Positions 8,582 to 20,410 of a stretch of 64,000 nt of DNA are shown piece by piece (the stretch's first letter is position 1; each line of letters opens with the position of its first letter). Location: the NCBI GenBank assembly GCA_036936605.1, contig JAUPFV010000002.1, positions 123,922,376 to 123,986,375 on the forward strand. Direction: 5' to 3'. The DNA comes from Limnanthes douglasii subsp. nivea (lineage: Eukaryota; Streptophyta; Magnoliopsida; Brassicales; Limnanthaceae). The notes below the pieces were generated by a model. The model saw only the letters and a list, made by a program, of their open reading frames with translations. It did no database searches and was not told the origin of the DNA. Made by a program: the position numbers and the translations under genes.

Positions 8582-11133
8582 TTAAACTGGAACATCACAA
8601 GTCCTCCGGTTATGGCCTGATTTCGAACATCGGCCACACCTTAACTTCTTGGTTGAAATTTCTCCTCTAGAAGGGATTCGCTTTTTCTTAGGCCTTCCGG
8701 AGCGTCTCTTAACGTTCGGAGGCAGAACTTCAACAAAAGAAGGATCGTTAGCGTTGGACACTTTGCCGAAATCAGTTAGAACTGGTATGCTGAAAGAGTA
8801 ACTTTCCCTGTAATTCTTAACCGTAAAGAAGGGTTCTATTACAGTCAATGGATCTTGGTCAGTGTATTGTAATGCCTCTAGAGCATGAGCACATGGAAAA
8901 CACTCTTGTTTCCATGATCCGCATGAACATTTGAAATCCAACAGATTAACAACAGCCACAGGAGTCGAAAAGACTTCGAACATGGCGGAAGAGGACTTAC
9001 ATACTACCCAACTTCGGCACATGTCAACATTCTGCTTTAGCTTCTTCTCGTACTCGGGAACCAAATTAGTACTCCAGCTGAGACCTTCTTCGTATCTCCG
9101 TGAAACCTGAGTCATAGGCAAGACTCTAATCCAATCAATAAACTCAACAATTGGTAAGCCGCAATATTTTTTGATCTGATTGTTAAACGATTCAGCTGCG
9201 GTAGAAGCCATAGAGCCGTATCGCTTCCCTTTTACGTAAGCTTGGGCATACTTTTCAGGGGGTAAATTTGCAAGAAAATCACTCATTCTCTCACCACCTT
9301 CACATAAAAAACCTGTTAGTATCTCTTTAAAAAGCTCTTGACTAGGAGCGTAAGCAAGACGGTGGAAGAAACTCAACATCTTTTTTTTATACTCCCTGTT
9401 AGTATGTTCCAGTTTGGCTCTCAAATTCTGCATGAGATGGAAATAACAGTACGCATGATAGCAGTTTGGATACAAGACAGAAACAGCATTAACAATACCA
9501 GCATGACGGTCTGAAATAAATGTAATTTGGCGATCCAGCAAATGTGGTTTCAAACACCCCAAAAACCACATCCAATTGTCCCAATCTTCAATGCTAACTA
9601 CAGCAACAGCAACATGGAATAGTCCTGGAAAAAGGCAGATCAATTAAACACTACAACAGTATGCAAACATTTAAAAATTGTAAACAATTCGCATGATGTC
9701 TTGTAACAATTCGCAGCTTGTCATGCGAAATGTATGTGACATTTTAATTGATCATGCAAACAGTTCGCAACTTGTTATGTGAATTCGCAGCTTGTGGAAA
9801 CTTTAAATAATACCTAACTCAAGCTGCGATGTAAGTACAGTTTATTCAGCATAATACCTAATTCGCAGCCTCAACTGCGAAATGTGAGGATCACAACCCT
9901 GCTTAATTCGCATCACCTGCTGCGAATTACATCAGCATTTTCACACAAAAACATCGTTCATTAACTATATAAATGTAACTAACCGTTGTTTCCATCCTTT
10001 TCTACAGCAGTGAGCAATGTACCCTTGTACTTGCCATATAAGTGGGTTCCATCGACAAACAACATTGGACGGCATGAATGAAAACCACTAAGGGACGAAC
10101 CGAATGCTACAAAACAGCGCTTGAATCAGTTTCCAGCTGACAACTCCAACTGGCAGTCTGAAGTAATATCCCGGCTCTTCAAGCGTTTGAAGTATCCGCT
10201 TAGTAAACTAAAATAACTTGAACTATCTCCAAAAACTCCTCTCCTAGCCTTCTCTAAAGCATTCCATGACAAACGATAAGAGATATCAAGACCGTAATCT
10301 TGTTTGATAGTCGATTGTATGGTTTTGGCTGTCAACGAATGGCAGGTCCGGAGAGAATCCTGAATTTCCTCTGCAATCAAATCTGATGTCAAATGCCTGT
10401 GCCGCTTATGCTTATGCTTCTGGGAGAAAACATGACTGCAAGTATGGTACGGGAAATGCTTCTTTATCGTCATAAGGCCGGTGCTTGAGTCAATAGATGC
10501 ATAAACCCTCCATTTGCACCCGCTTGTGAGCTTATTTTCACAATAAGCAGTGATCTTATTTGTTGTGTTGTGCAGGTATTTGAAAGAAAAACCATGCTCT
10601 AACGTAAACTTGCACAAGGATAACCTCAGACCGGCAGCACCTTCTTCAAAAGCTTGACCCACCCCTGTAATAGCATCAGCCCAACCAGCAGTAGCAAGTT
10701 GTTTTTTCCTCTGATCAGAATTAACTAAACCGTTACTACTCTCCCCGCTAACTATTTGATCAAGAGATGGTTCTACCAAAACCAAGCTACGCTCTTTACG
10801 CTTACCACCAGAATCCTTACCACCAGAGCTCTTATCAACAGAACTTTTATTACCAGAACCCTTATCAAAGACGTGTTGTTCTATGAGAAAACTAACCCGT
10901 TTTAAACGCTCCAAATCAAGATATAACACCAACCCAGCAAAATCACTCTGGTTATTAAAGAAACAATTATTGTGATCCCTGCAGGAGTAAGTAATTAGGT
11001 ACTCACCTGTGGCAAGCTCCTCCCATGTGTTCTCTACATAAGCTTGGATACTTTCGAAGCTTTCAAACTCCGTGAAAGGCACAATTGCAGTTTGGTGACC
11101 ATATTTAAAAATACAAACTCGTGATTTAGACAT
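8582..11133 (-). CDS. mudrA-like: MURA-type MULE transposase with an in-frame stop
   Basis: Two exons, 11133-9984 and 9624-8582, join in phase to 730 residues. Residues 1-95 look like the PB1-like N-terminus of plant MURA proteins; about 150-240 is the MuDR DNA-binding region (Cys/His-containing, GCKWRVYAS and HTC). The DDE catalytic residues are in FVDGTH (Asp, 10051-10053), FISDRHAGI (Asp, 9509-9511) and AAESFNN (Glu, 9191-9193). A SWIM zinc finger follows (CSCGSWKQECFPCAHALEAL), then a GRPKKK AT-hook-like patch and a C-terminal CX2C-GHNRRTC knuckle. A TGA at 10128-10126 (codon 336) interrupts the frame just before FKRCFVAFG; homologues read straight through here. The stop could come from CGA by deamination. 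The protein would bind the termini and cut and paste the element. Confidence 0.9.
9625..9983 (-). other. Transposase intron with motif cluster 8
   Basis: The intron runs from GTTAG at 9983 to TTCCAG at 9625 on the minus strand and splits a glycine codon. Nine hexamers occupy 9688-9926, with three exact N8 dyads at 9710, 9862 and 9907. Confidence 0.75.
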
Positions 11134-11212
11134 CTCTTAACGTGGACAATACAAGTTATTTGTTATTAGTCTAAAAAACTAGGTGTAAAATATTTACTAC
11201 TGCATCAAACAA

Positions 11213-11396
11213 TTCGCATCCTAATATGCGAATTGTGTATACCTACAACTATCTATTCGCATCCTGTCCTGATATTTGTAGGTAACAAAGTCCTGATATT
11301 TGTCATTAGTCACAAAACTGTGCAGATTATTTACTGCACCATCAAACAATTCGCATCATAACATGCGAAATGTGTACATACATCGAGTAATTCGCA
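11213..11396. repeat. Motif cluster 9 in the presumed 5' UTR intron of the transposase
   Basis: Six hexamers lie between the transposase ATG (11133) and its promoter, with N8 dyads at 11213-11232 and 11350-11369. Four exact copies of tcctgatatttg occur between 11267 and 11480. The arrangement mirrors the left end, where cluster 1 lies in the leader intron. Confidence 0.7.
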
Positions 11397-11998
11397 GCTT
11401 GTCCTGATATTTGTGTATATCTACATATATCTATTTGCAGCCTCTCCTAATATTTCTATGTAGCACCGGTCCTGATATTTGTTTTGAAATACAATACTCT
11501 AACTGACCTAAAAACTCGTAATCTACACATTACCCACAAACTAAAGCACTACGAAATTAGAATATAACATCAGAAAACAAGGACGTAACTATATAGCGAA
11601 CAATATTAACTAAACAGATCACTATAACCAAAAAAATAGAGAAAAGCTCGAAATCAGGCAATGGCATCTAAAAACAGTAGACTAGAACCTATTCCAACAG
11701 AGAAAACGAATAAAAAACTTCGAAATCGGTAGGTAATTACCTAAAAAGCTCGCAACACGGTTACTTGTAAGCTATAAGATTCCAAAAAGCGACGATCAAC
11801 TCTTGTACGTATAAAACAGAGGTTAGACAGGTCTAACACAACAACTTACATAAAGAAACAAACCTTTAGCAGCTTCCGATCACCGGAAAATGTGATTTCA
11901 ACCCAGCTCGTGGTGGTTGGTAGGGTTAGGTGGTTAGAGCGGCTAACAAATTCAAATCTTCAAAAAGCTAGAAAAAATAGAAAGAAAACAGAAAAAGT

Positions 11999-12010
11999 GG
12001 TTTATATAGT
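11999..12010 (-). promoter_or_regulatory. TATA box of the transposase gene in the right terminus
   Basis: Read on the minus strand this is ctatataaacc, about 150 bp inside the right end. The remnant at 1-226 keeps the same box near 69-78. Confidence 0.5.
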
Positions 12011-12157
12011 GGGTTAAAGGTAGTTAGGGTATTAAAATAAAATTAGGTTGTAAGTAACAATAAAGTAGTTGAGATGGGTATTAAGTAACAATTGATCAAA
12101 CCTTGGGTGGTAAGTGACAATTGAATAGTTGAGTGGGTACTTTAAATGCAATTTCCC

Positions 12158-12166
12158 TATATTTTT
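12158..12166. repeat. Right target-site duplication of the MULE
   Basis: Exact copy of the 9-mer at 704-712, directly after the element end gcaatttccc. It fixes the right boundary at 12157. Confidence 0.8.
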
Positions 12167-12828
12167 CCTAATTTAAACTTATACTAGACTGATATTATTA
12201 TGTTTACTATTATTTTTTTAACATATTGACTCTACATGCCAATCTTTGCAGAGTCGAACGGATGTTTAGAAGATCAACTTGATTACTCTAAAGTACTATT
12301 TTAGGTATTTTCCGTTAATATTGATTACTCTAAAGTAGGTATTGTTTGTCATTGCCGAACCAAAAGAGTTTGATTTGAAGTTTGGTCGTATTGTCGAACA
12401 TTTGAATTTTGCTTTATTTTATGTATAGGGAGTTTGTCAATCATAACTTTTTCTTTACTTTTGGCCGCATGTGATCGATCTTGCCAGATTTGATGTGAAT
12501 GAATAAATGGGATTGGTTGTATGTGTCCTTTGTCTGATCCAATTACTTTTGGTCGAATTTTCATGGTTCTGAATAGTTCGAGATTTACTGTCGCTATTTC
12601 TATCTTGTTAAAAACTTCGCAAACTAAAAGCTCTTTCGAAAAAAATATATTATATTTGTATCTGAAAAGTTAATATATGTTCATGTGTACTATCCTTCGA
12701 AAGCTCGATTTATTCATAGCCTTTATTACGATCGTGGAGTTTACCAACTATCTCTTCAAAAGCTCGATTTACTCATGCCTTCAACATTTGTGAGAGATTT
12801 CCATGACAAGTTGGGGTAAATCAGGTGG
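12167..12828. other. AT-rich spacer, no gene seen
   Basis: No coding or repeat structure supported. Short ORFs are chance. A 13-mer atttaaacttata at 12171 also occurs at 681, just outside the left end of the MULE. Confidence 0.5.
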
Positions 12829-14270
12829 CTTAAATCGATATCTAATCTTTCGACTATCACATTTTCAGTCATTTAGTCTCTCGACTAAAAAAATTACAGA
12901 CGATGGTCTTTTAACTATTAAAAATCTATAAAGTTGGTCAACACGCGTAGTATTCTCTTTGGTTCTGCCACGTCTCACCATAGTTAAATAATTTTTGTGT
13001 CACAAATAGTCCTTCGATTTTTATATTCATTTTTACCTTTCAATCTATTTTTATTTTTTGTGAAACAAAGTATTTCAAAAATTGTATACTATGTTTAACT
13101 TTAATCATTTCTCTCATTCTCCTCCATTTTCTAAATTTGCATATTCTTTGAATTTAATATTTTCTCTCTCATTCTCCTCCTCTCTCCCTCGCTTTGTGGC
13201 TCTTTTTCTACTAATTTATAATCTCACTTATAATCTAAATTAATACTGACATTTTCAAGATTTCTCAATAAAATCATTGAAGTGAACATTTAACTAAGCC
13301 AATAATAAATCTGATGCATTGCTATAAAACGAGTGTGAACCTCAATATTATACAGAAAAGAGATCAATAACAAAGTTACTCTATATCACTTCCAAGTATA
13401 TAATCTATAAATTCGAGTTATTTATTCTAATTTGATTTTTATCATACGAATTGTAAAAGAGGCTCCAAAAAATTTAATTAGTAACCACATTATTTAGGAT
13501 CCACATCGGCTGGATCCGTAAACTCGAAAAGTCTCACACACGAGCGGCGATTACGGCCGGTGCAGCAACGACGGCAGAGTTAGGAATTACAAGAACCTAG
13601 TGGACATTGGTTCTTGCTCGTCGATGTCGGTGAACAAATCTTTTGGAACCCTAAACTTGCGCTGTATGCACAGATTAGAGCGATTCCACCAATGGAAGCA
13701 GAAATCAAGACGAATCTGACGCAGGTGAGGAATATGACGACACTAAAGACAGGTTAACAAACTTAAATTAAGAATTTAATAATTCTTTTCTACTTCGGAT
13801 AATGTTCTGAATATTAAGATGATTCGTGTTTATGTGGTATAGTAGTTGACTAATAGTGTAACTATTAATTCTTTATAACAGTTTGCTTCTGCTAAATTGT
13901 TTAGGCGAACTCTTTATTTTCTCGGCAACCAAACTTTAATTTTTTGTAAAAACGCGAATTGAAGTAGACAGTACTTTTATGATCAAAATTGGTAGTAATA
14001 GGAAGATTAATATCTCCAAAACTTACATTTTTTTGAAATACTGATTCAACAAAAAAAATGAAATTTTATAATGACTTTCCAGTTCTTTGGAAAAAAACTC
14101 CACATGTTGTTGCTTTCTTCTTCAATTGTTAGTAATAGAACTTGAAACAGAGTATCAAAATTTTTGTGATACTATGTTTTGATAAGAATAAAAAAATAAA
14201 AAATAATTTTATAGATTGCACATTAAATGACAGAAAAAATAATAGTCGAGGGACTAGATAGCGATTTAAG
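12829..14270. mobile_element. Long-TIR MULE-like element, Pack-MULE candidate
   Basis: The left end (cttaaatcgatatctaatct, then ttcgactat) matches the reverse complement of the right end over about 29 nt with few differences. Weaker inverted similarity continues about 200 bp inward (attttcagtcatttagt; caatctattttta; aaacaaagtat). The outer edge may extend to gggtaaatca on either side, and a clean 9-bp duplication was not found. There is no transposase inside. The centre, 13500-13730, is distinctly less AT-rich and looks like captured gene sequence. Confidence 0.6.
13500..13724 (+). pseudogene. Possible captured first exon inside the long-TIR element
   Basis: The base composition shifts to near 50% GC over this stretch. 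An ATG at 13692 opens an 11-codon reading frame that ends exactly at a consensus donor cag/gtgagg (13725). That looks like a 5' UTR plus first coding exon of a host gene with its intron start, picked up by the element. The donor gene is not recognised and no later exon is visible. Confidence 0.4.
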
Positions 14271-14280
14271 TCGGGTAAAT

Positions 14281-14913
14281 CACATCGTACTTTGTTTCCT
14301 TAGGACATGTATGGCGTAACGGTACTAGCCCATAGAGGATGGGTCTTTCCAAATGTCTCTCCGTGGAGTGAATGTTATGGTGGGTTTAGCCACTGCTTAT
14401 GTCGCTAAATAGGTAAAGTCAATGATGTTTTTTACACATTAGAAAGATTATCCTATCCATAGCCTAAAAAACTTTCTTGAAGAAAATAGTTGTTTTCACT
14501 ACCCCTATTATTTTAAAAAATATTAGTTGCAAAAAGAGAGAGTAACCCAGAAACCTATTAAAATAGAGGGGATAGATAAAAAGCTCATGATTATTTATGT
14601 TGAAGTCCTGAAGAATACTATGGATAAAGAGGAAAAAAATAGAATTTGTGATAGAGTTGTGATATGTGAATGACGATGATTATTCCCAAAGCTTTAGGCT
14701 TCTGGAAAAAAAGTAGACGAAATCTTGTAGTGACTATGCAATAAAGAAATAAATGGGAAAGAACTACAGTAGTGGTTCAAAGCATGAAAAATGTTTTATC
14801 GATCCTTCTTTGATACCCCCAATGGGAAACTTGTCATGTCGGTTATTTGTTGTATTACCCAATGAGAAGAATTTGCCTTATGTTACTCCCATTATGATTT
14901 TGGAGGAAGAAGT
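14281..14913. other. No gene recognised
   Basis: Unassigned, moderately AT-rich sequence between two DNA transposons. It is continuous with the sequence after 15924, into which the hAT-like element was inserted. Confidence 0.4.
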
Positions 14914-14921
14914 GGTGCATG

Positions 14922-15916
14922 CAGTGGCGTAGCCAGGATTTTATCCTCATGAGTTCTTGGTTATTTTTCAAAAATGAAATAGCAAAAATAGAAACTTTTA
15001 GACTTTTATGCACCATGTATGATTTTTATTTTTTGTTATTTGGTTAACTAGTGTTTTTTATATTCATGAATCCATTATGTATTGTTATTTTCTTCAGTAT
15101 TTTTCCAATTTATAATCATGAGCACACCAAGGTTATCAGGCTTGACGATGTTTCCTCACATTTAGGTCTTTTCATCTTAGTTTTTTTTTACTTATCTTCA
15201 TGTATTGTGTGTGTATCTTGACACATCTTTGATTGTGTTGAGATCTGTAAGAGTCAAGAGACGAAAAATCTATGATATAGTCAATGTTAAAATTAGGTTC
15301 TTATTAAAGACAAAAAAACAATATACATAGAAAGGGTTTTAAGCAATCCTTGAAATTTTCTAAGGTAGATATGCAATCATGTCAGTTAACTTTATTTATA
15401 TTTATTAACTTACTTAGGTTCGTGTTTAATTATATTTTCTTTTCTTCACCTTAAATTACAACATTTTGTGGCTTTGAAATTGAAATTATCTTTAACTAAT
15501 ATACATTGTAACTAGTATATAGAACTTTGAAATTTAAAGATCACACTTAATTTAGATGGAAGATATCGTGCGGTTTTATAAATGTTTTATGAAACCATCT
15601 GCTATGATTCGAATTCGTAGTCAATTATATATATAATAGAATAAGTTAACAATTGAATCTAACTTTTTTTTATTCTCGTTACACATTTCTAATAGCGCGA
15701 AAAAGAAAAAAAGGGTACTCCAAATTGTTAAAAAATAGTGATCAGTATTACTTGATAAAATTTTGGCTGAGGTTTGAACCCAAGATCTATGTGTTCCTAC
15801 CTCAGCTTTTTCTATTGGGATATGATAAATTTCAGTATTTTGTTAGCTTATTAAAAATATATAGATAAATTTGTGGGTTCCTCGACACCACAAACCCCAC
15901 CATAGCTCCGCCTATG
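14922..15916. mobile_element. Non-autonomous hAT-like element
   Basis: The left end cagtggcgtagccagg and the right end (reverse complement cataggcggagctatgg) are imperfect inverted repeats of the CAGNGGCGGAGC type found in Tip100-like plant hAT elements. The flanking 8-mers ggtgcatg (14914-14921) and agtgcttg (15917-15924) agree at 6 of 8 positions, as expected for an old hAT duplication. The 995-bp interior is AT-rich and has no transposase. Confidence 0.6.
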
Positions 15917-15924
15917 AGTGCTTG

Positions 15925-17190
15925 TCTCTATTTTTGCCACGAGTCTAAGGAATATCATTCAAAACGATCCTCACTTCTTCTACTAGAAGGTATTTCTTCT
16001 GAGACCCGAGTCTCAGATCCGTATTTATACCAGACGTTTTATGAAGCAATGACCCATATAAAGCAAGAGAGGTTGCCTCTCGTATGATGACATCATACTA
16101 GTATTGGGTGCTTTCCCGTCTGATTATCTATGAATTACGTTTATTGAATAAATCTGAAGTTATTGTAGATATTATTTAACCTATTTGATATGGTGGCGGG
16201 AGTTAAAAAAGATGGAAAAATAATAATTTCATGATATATGACAAATAGTTTTGATGATGGATGAACGTCTGAGGAATCACACGTAAAACAAAACGAGAAA
16301 CCAATGTAGAAGAACAGGTTTCGCTAGAAAAAGACTCGGAAAGACTTGAGAGGTTACTTCGATCAACTAGTGGTTGCACTGAAGAAAGGATAGAATAATG
16401 TTGAGTCACAACTAGTCGATCGAGAGAAAATATTTGTTGAGGAGGGTCAAACACGTGTGTGAAGTTACTAAAATAGACTGACAAAGTTCGAGGAAATCTT
16501 CTCCGAAGTTTTAAAATAAAAAATTAGATAGTTCCACGGAAGGTGTGGAATAAGTAAGATAAAAGAAGAAAAGGTTGTTTCACCGACGGGTATTACCGAA
16601 GAAACTGATATGGGAGAAAGAGCTTTGCCTTCCAAATTGGACGAAGAATAAAAAAATAGGTTTTTCACCCGGAGGTGTCGATGAACACTAGGTTATCACG
16701 TCTTAAAAAATTTGATTGAGAATGGGTTCATCAAGCCTACAGGTTTCATACATGAAGGGTTTTGTTGGCCAAATCTTAGAGAGTTGGTTTGACTTATTAA
16801 TTTTTTTGTGAATCTATGTTCCCATCATTTTTTTCATATTCGTAATTTAAAATTTAAAAAACACTCATCACTTGTTTTTATTATTTTGTCCTCACGGTAT
16901 TTTCAAATTTTTAATTTTATGTTATTAATCATTCTCAAACACTTATATCAACAAACACAAGATTTAACCCAATTGAATCCAACATATATATACTTTACTT
17001 TATAAAATTAAATTCTAAAAATAAAAAAACCCTAAATTTGATAAAAATTATCCATGGAAAAAGAATACACCAAAATAAAAAAATTAACAACATAGAACAT
17101 CACACAATCAACCAACAATGAAATTTAATCTTGTTTTTAAGTCGTACATTAACGTAACTTGAAAATTTGTGCTAAAAAACCATTTTAGAG
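15925..17190. other. No gene recognised
   Basis: Degenerate sequence, probably old transposon remains. Short ORFs on both strands lack any domain pattern. Confidence 0.4.
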
Positions 17191-17191
17191 T

Positions 17192-17375
17192 AAATTCCGA
17201 TTTCTGCAGATTTTAGCGACAAACACCGGTATCTCGGAATCAATTATTTTTGCACAGAACAACTAATTCCGAGATACCATTCAGAATCAGTCCTTTTTGC
17301 ATAAACAACTGATTCCGAAATATTACCCCGGAATCAGGCATTTATCGCTAAAACCTACAAAAATCGAGATTTATG
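17192..17375. repeat. Imperfect inverted repeat (MITE-like)
   Basis: Outer arms of 28 nt (ending attttagcga and its complement tcgctaaaa) agree at about 22 positions. Inner arms repeat ggtatctcggaatca / attccgagatacc. The whole could fold into a hairpin of roughly 180 nt. A (TA)n run follows at about 17380-17405. Confidence 0.6.
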
Positions 17376-17409
17376 ATTAATATATATATATATATATATA
17401 TATATTATT

Positions 17410-20014
17410 TTTATAAAAAAATAACACCATAATTTTTTTTCTTAAATATAAAAAAATAACCTATTTATAGGTAAAATAACTTTCCCCACTTCTTCTTCAC
17501 TAACTCCAACAACTAAAGTCTTGTGCCATCAAATGAAACCATACCTTTATAATAAACATGTGACCTATGAAAACCTACTTGTGCCATCAAAGTAGGAAAC
17601 AATTATGCATAAAACAACTGAAAGGAAAGTTTGTAGATTAAAATTTAGCTAAGAGAATGTTCTATTCATGGTGTGTAGAGTTGAAATGTTTCACGTTTTA
17701 TAGATGAACTTTTGAATCCAGTAATGTGTAAGTCATTGGTTTGAATTTGGTTGTTACTGTGTAGGTTCCTTCTTAGTTCGGTCAAAAATTTACAAGGTTT
17801 TATATGTTTGTTGTGAAGCAAGACTCTTCTTAGTACCTGATCCTTTATTTGGAAATTTCAAAAACAAATATTAGAGTCATAAATTTTTTGCATTCGCGTT
17901 CGGTAGTTCTTCATCCATGTGTAAGTCTTTGTTCGTTTTTTTTTTATCATATCAAGCTCTACCCTTTCGTATGTATTCGTTTGTGCCTTCACTATACTTA
18001 GTGACTCTAAAATAAGGCATATATGTCTCTGTTTGGACTACAAATATAATCCCTTAGACTAAAAAAAATGAGGTCTCCCTTGTTGAGTGTTATAGGGTGG
18101 TTCAGTATGACCATAAGCCTTCTTGAAGTGAATCTAGTCCTTATCCTACAGAATATTTAAGGAGGTAAAATATTCCTTACAAGAAGGTCATATTACTTAC
18201 TACAACATGCCCGGTAGTTTGGGAATCGAATGATGTTGAGAAGTGCAACTAGTTCTCCTTTCTTCGACATAACAAATCTAACTTTGAATTTTTAGAACTG
18301 AAGCTCGTTATCAGTTATGATTACTCTTAGAACTTCCTATCTAACAATAAATGTTAGTTCCAAAAAATAGATAGCCTAATTTTCTTGTATATTTTCTAAT
18401 TGGTTTGCCCCACCTATTTGGGGAAGTAGTTTAGAACCACCATAAAGTATTGGCGACCATTTTATACTTTAGGAAGGGGTCCTATTATATACATATATGT
18501 TGAAGGGAATTACTTTATAGATGTACTTAATGAGTAATACTAAGATTTGAATTTATATTATCAAATCGATGGTAAGTATCACATTGTTAACAGAACACCT
18601 TGGAACCAATATGTATTGATAGTCAGTAGTACGAGCTAGTCACACATAGCATAAATTTGTTATTTTGATGCTTCTAGCCTCTATTTTATTTCTACAAAGT
18701 TTCTATTTAGTGAGATATGCATTTATTAGGGTTCTTCGGTCTGAGGGTTCGTAAATTACCATGATCTTAAATGTCATCTTAACAAGTTAAACTTTATTAG
18801 GTTTGAATATGGTGGCTCTCATTTAAGACCAAGCAAATGGTATATATGATACCTATGAAAGAGGCAAGTGTACCTACTACTATATTTTATGCTTGAAGTA
18901 CTTGTTCGTACTCAATTTCTTCAAATTTTGTATCTTTGGTTTGTAATATTTTCAGATAGGTGATGAGTTTATATTTTTATGCTTCAGCTTAAGGAATTTT
19001 ATGCATCAAGATCTACGTATATGGGCTACCAAAATCCTCGTTATTATAATGTGTATTCAGTTTTGTTAATGATCATGCAAGATAAATTTTATTTATTGGT
19101 AAATCGAATCCATGAAAGGGGATATTAGCTATAACCGACTTGAGGTCCAGTATTTTTTAAGTCCTCGCTCGTTCAAACTATCCAGTTTATGGGTAATTAT
19201 TTGAGGGACGTGGCCATTATTCATGGAACTCAATAATAAATTATGTCAAAGATTATGCCTTGATATAGCTTCTGGTTTGGATTTGATCTCAAAATTACCA
19301 AGATCGATTGACCATCGTGTTAGTATTCAAAATATATCATGCTTTTGAAGGACGTTTTACATAGGAAATAAGGTTTTCACAACGAATGCATGGGCTTGAA
19401 ATTATGGATTTATTTTTCTTGCAGTCACCAAAATACAAATTTCTAACTTCTCTTGTTCTAAGTACTGAGTCTCAGTATTCAGAAGATATTTACGTATGTA
19501 AAAAATGACTATGCATATGGTTCATTCTTCTTTTAGTAGGATTGCGCCTAACGTCATGGTCTGAGACTACTAAGTACAAATAAAGAATGTCACCTGAGTT
19601 TGGCCGTGTTAGGACTTTAAGAGATGCATTATATTCTTTGATTTTTTCGGAATGCTTAATCATTATTGGGGCTCCAACTGAACCATCTGACCCATTTTAA
19701 TATTTAAGAAAAGAAAACACACTTTTTAAGAATATTTATTAAAAAATCAATTGAGTATGGCCAATATACATGCAAGTACCTTGATCTCTTTGATATTTCG
19801 GGATAGTTTCATGGCTATTAGATTTAATTTTTTTTTATTAGATCAACATCGAATCTCATCTCAATGTTCGGATATTTTAGGATTTTCCTAACTAAAATTC
19901 AAAAGTTCATTTTTCTAGGTTTAACTTTAAGGATATTATATGAAGGTTTCCAAAGGTTTCTTCAAGGTCAGTAAGTTGGGTGGTGTCTTCTTTGATCCTG
20001 ACTGACATATCATT
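17410..20014. other. AT-rich region without a recognisable gene
   Basis: About 2.6 kb with no open frame of note, no LTR pair and no clear inverted repeat. It is the target into which Tat element A inserted. Confidence 0.4.
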
Positions 20015-20019
20015 GATAT

Positions 20020-20392
20020 TGATAAGGGAAATATTTATTCTGGCCTAGTTGAGTCGGGTAGGTGTTCGATGTGTTTGTTTAAATATATGATTTTATAATA
20101 GAAAAAATGACATAAGCATGTAATATTAAGGGTATATGATGTAATAGTAAATGTATGAGTAGGTTTAGTATTATAAATAGGTGGAATAATATAAAATCGG
20201 TCATTCATGTGGGTTTGTGCCCACCACCTTTTTTATATAAAGCAATATTTCTTTTTTGGGGAAGGGTGAACGATTAATATACTACAACCACTTTCTGGCA
20301 CATTCTCTCTCTATTTCCCATGTTTCTCTCTTTAAACTTAGTTCCAGTATTATTTGTAACATATTCAGATCCGAATAATTCTGGAGCGATCA
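20020..20392 (+). repeat. 5' LTR of Tat element A
   Basis: Starts tgataaggg, ends gatca; TATA box tatataa at 20234. Aligns throughout with 27184-27548. Confidence 0.85.
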
Positions 20393-20410
20393 TTGGCGAC
20401 CACAATGGGA
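20393..20410 (+). other. Primer-binding site of Tat element A
   Basis: ttggcgaccacaatggga lies directly after the LTR, the form common in Tat and related Gypsy elements. Confidence 0.7.

Larger units (their letters stand above)
713..12157. mobile_element. Full-length Mutator-like element carrying a Ulp1-type protease gene
   Basis: An 11,445-bp class II element. The first 30 nt and the reverse complement of the last 30 nt align without gaps over most positions, ending in the shared tacccactcaac. It is flanked by a perfect 9-bp duplication, the MULE hallmark. Beyond 30 nt the ends share only patches such as tgttacttaataccca, so this is a short- or weak-TIR MULE. It encodes a MURA-type transposase on the minus strand, a ten-exon Ulp1-domain gene on the plus strand and a small charged ORF between them. 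MULEs carrying Ulp1-like peptidases are known in plants as Kaonashi (KI) MULEs. Introns and spacers are full of TTCGCA motifs that the exons lack. In-frame stops in both long genes suggest this copy is not autonomous. Confidence 0.9.

Noticed and set aside
1..12157. Claim that the element is a VANDAL with a VANC protein
   Set aside because: The motif differs from the VANC motifs I know, the protein carries a Ulp1 domain and poly-Q tract, and similarity could not be computed. Only the analogy is kept.
681..12183. 13-bp direct repeat atttaaacttata at 681-693 and 12171-12183 as the target duplication
   Set aside because: It does not abut sequences that align as inverted ends. The 9-mer tatattttt at 704-712 and 12158-12166 directly borders gap-free 30-nt ends and has the usual MULE length. 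The 13-mer remains unexplained and may be chance in AT-rich DNA.
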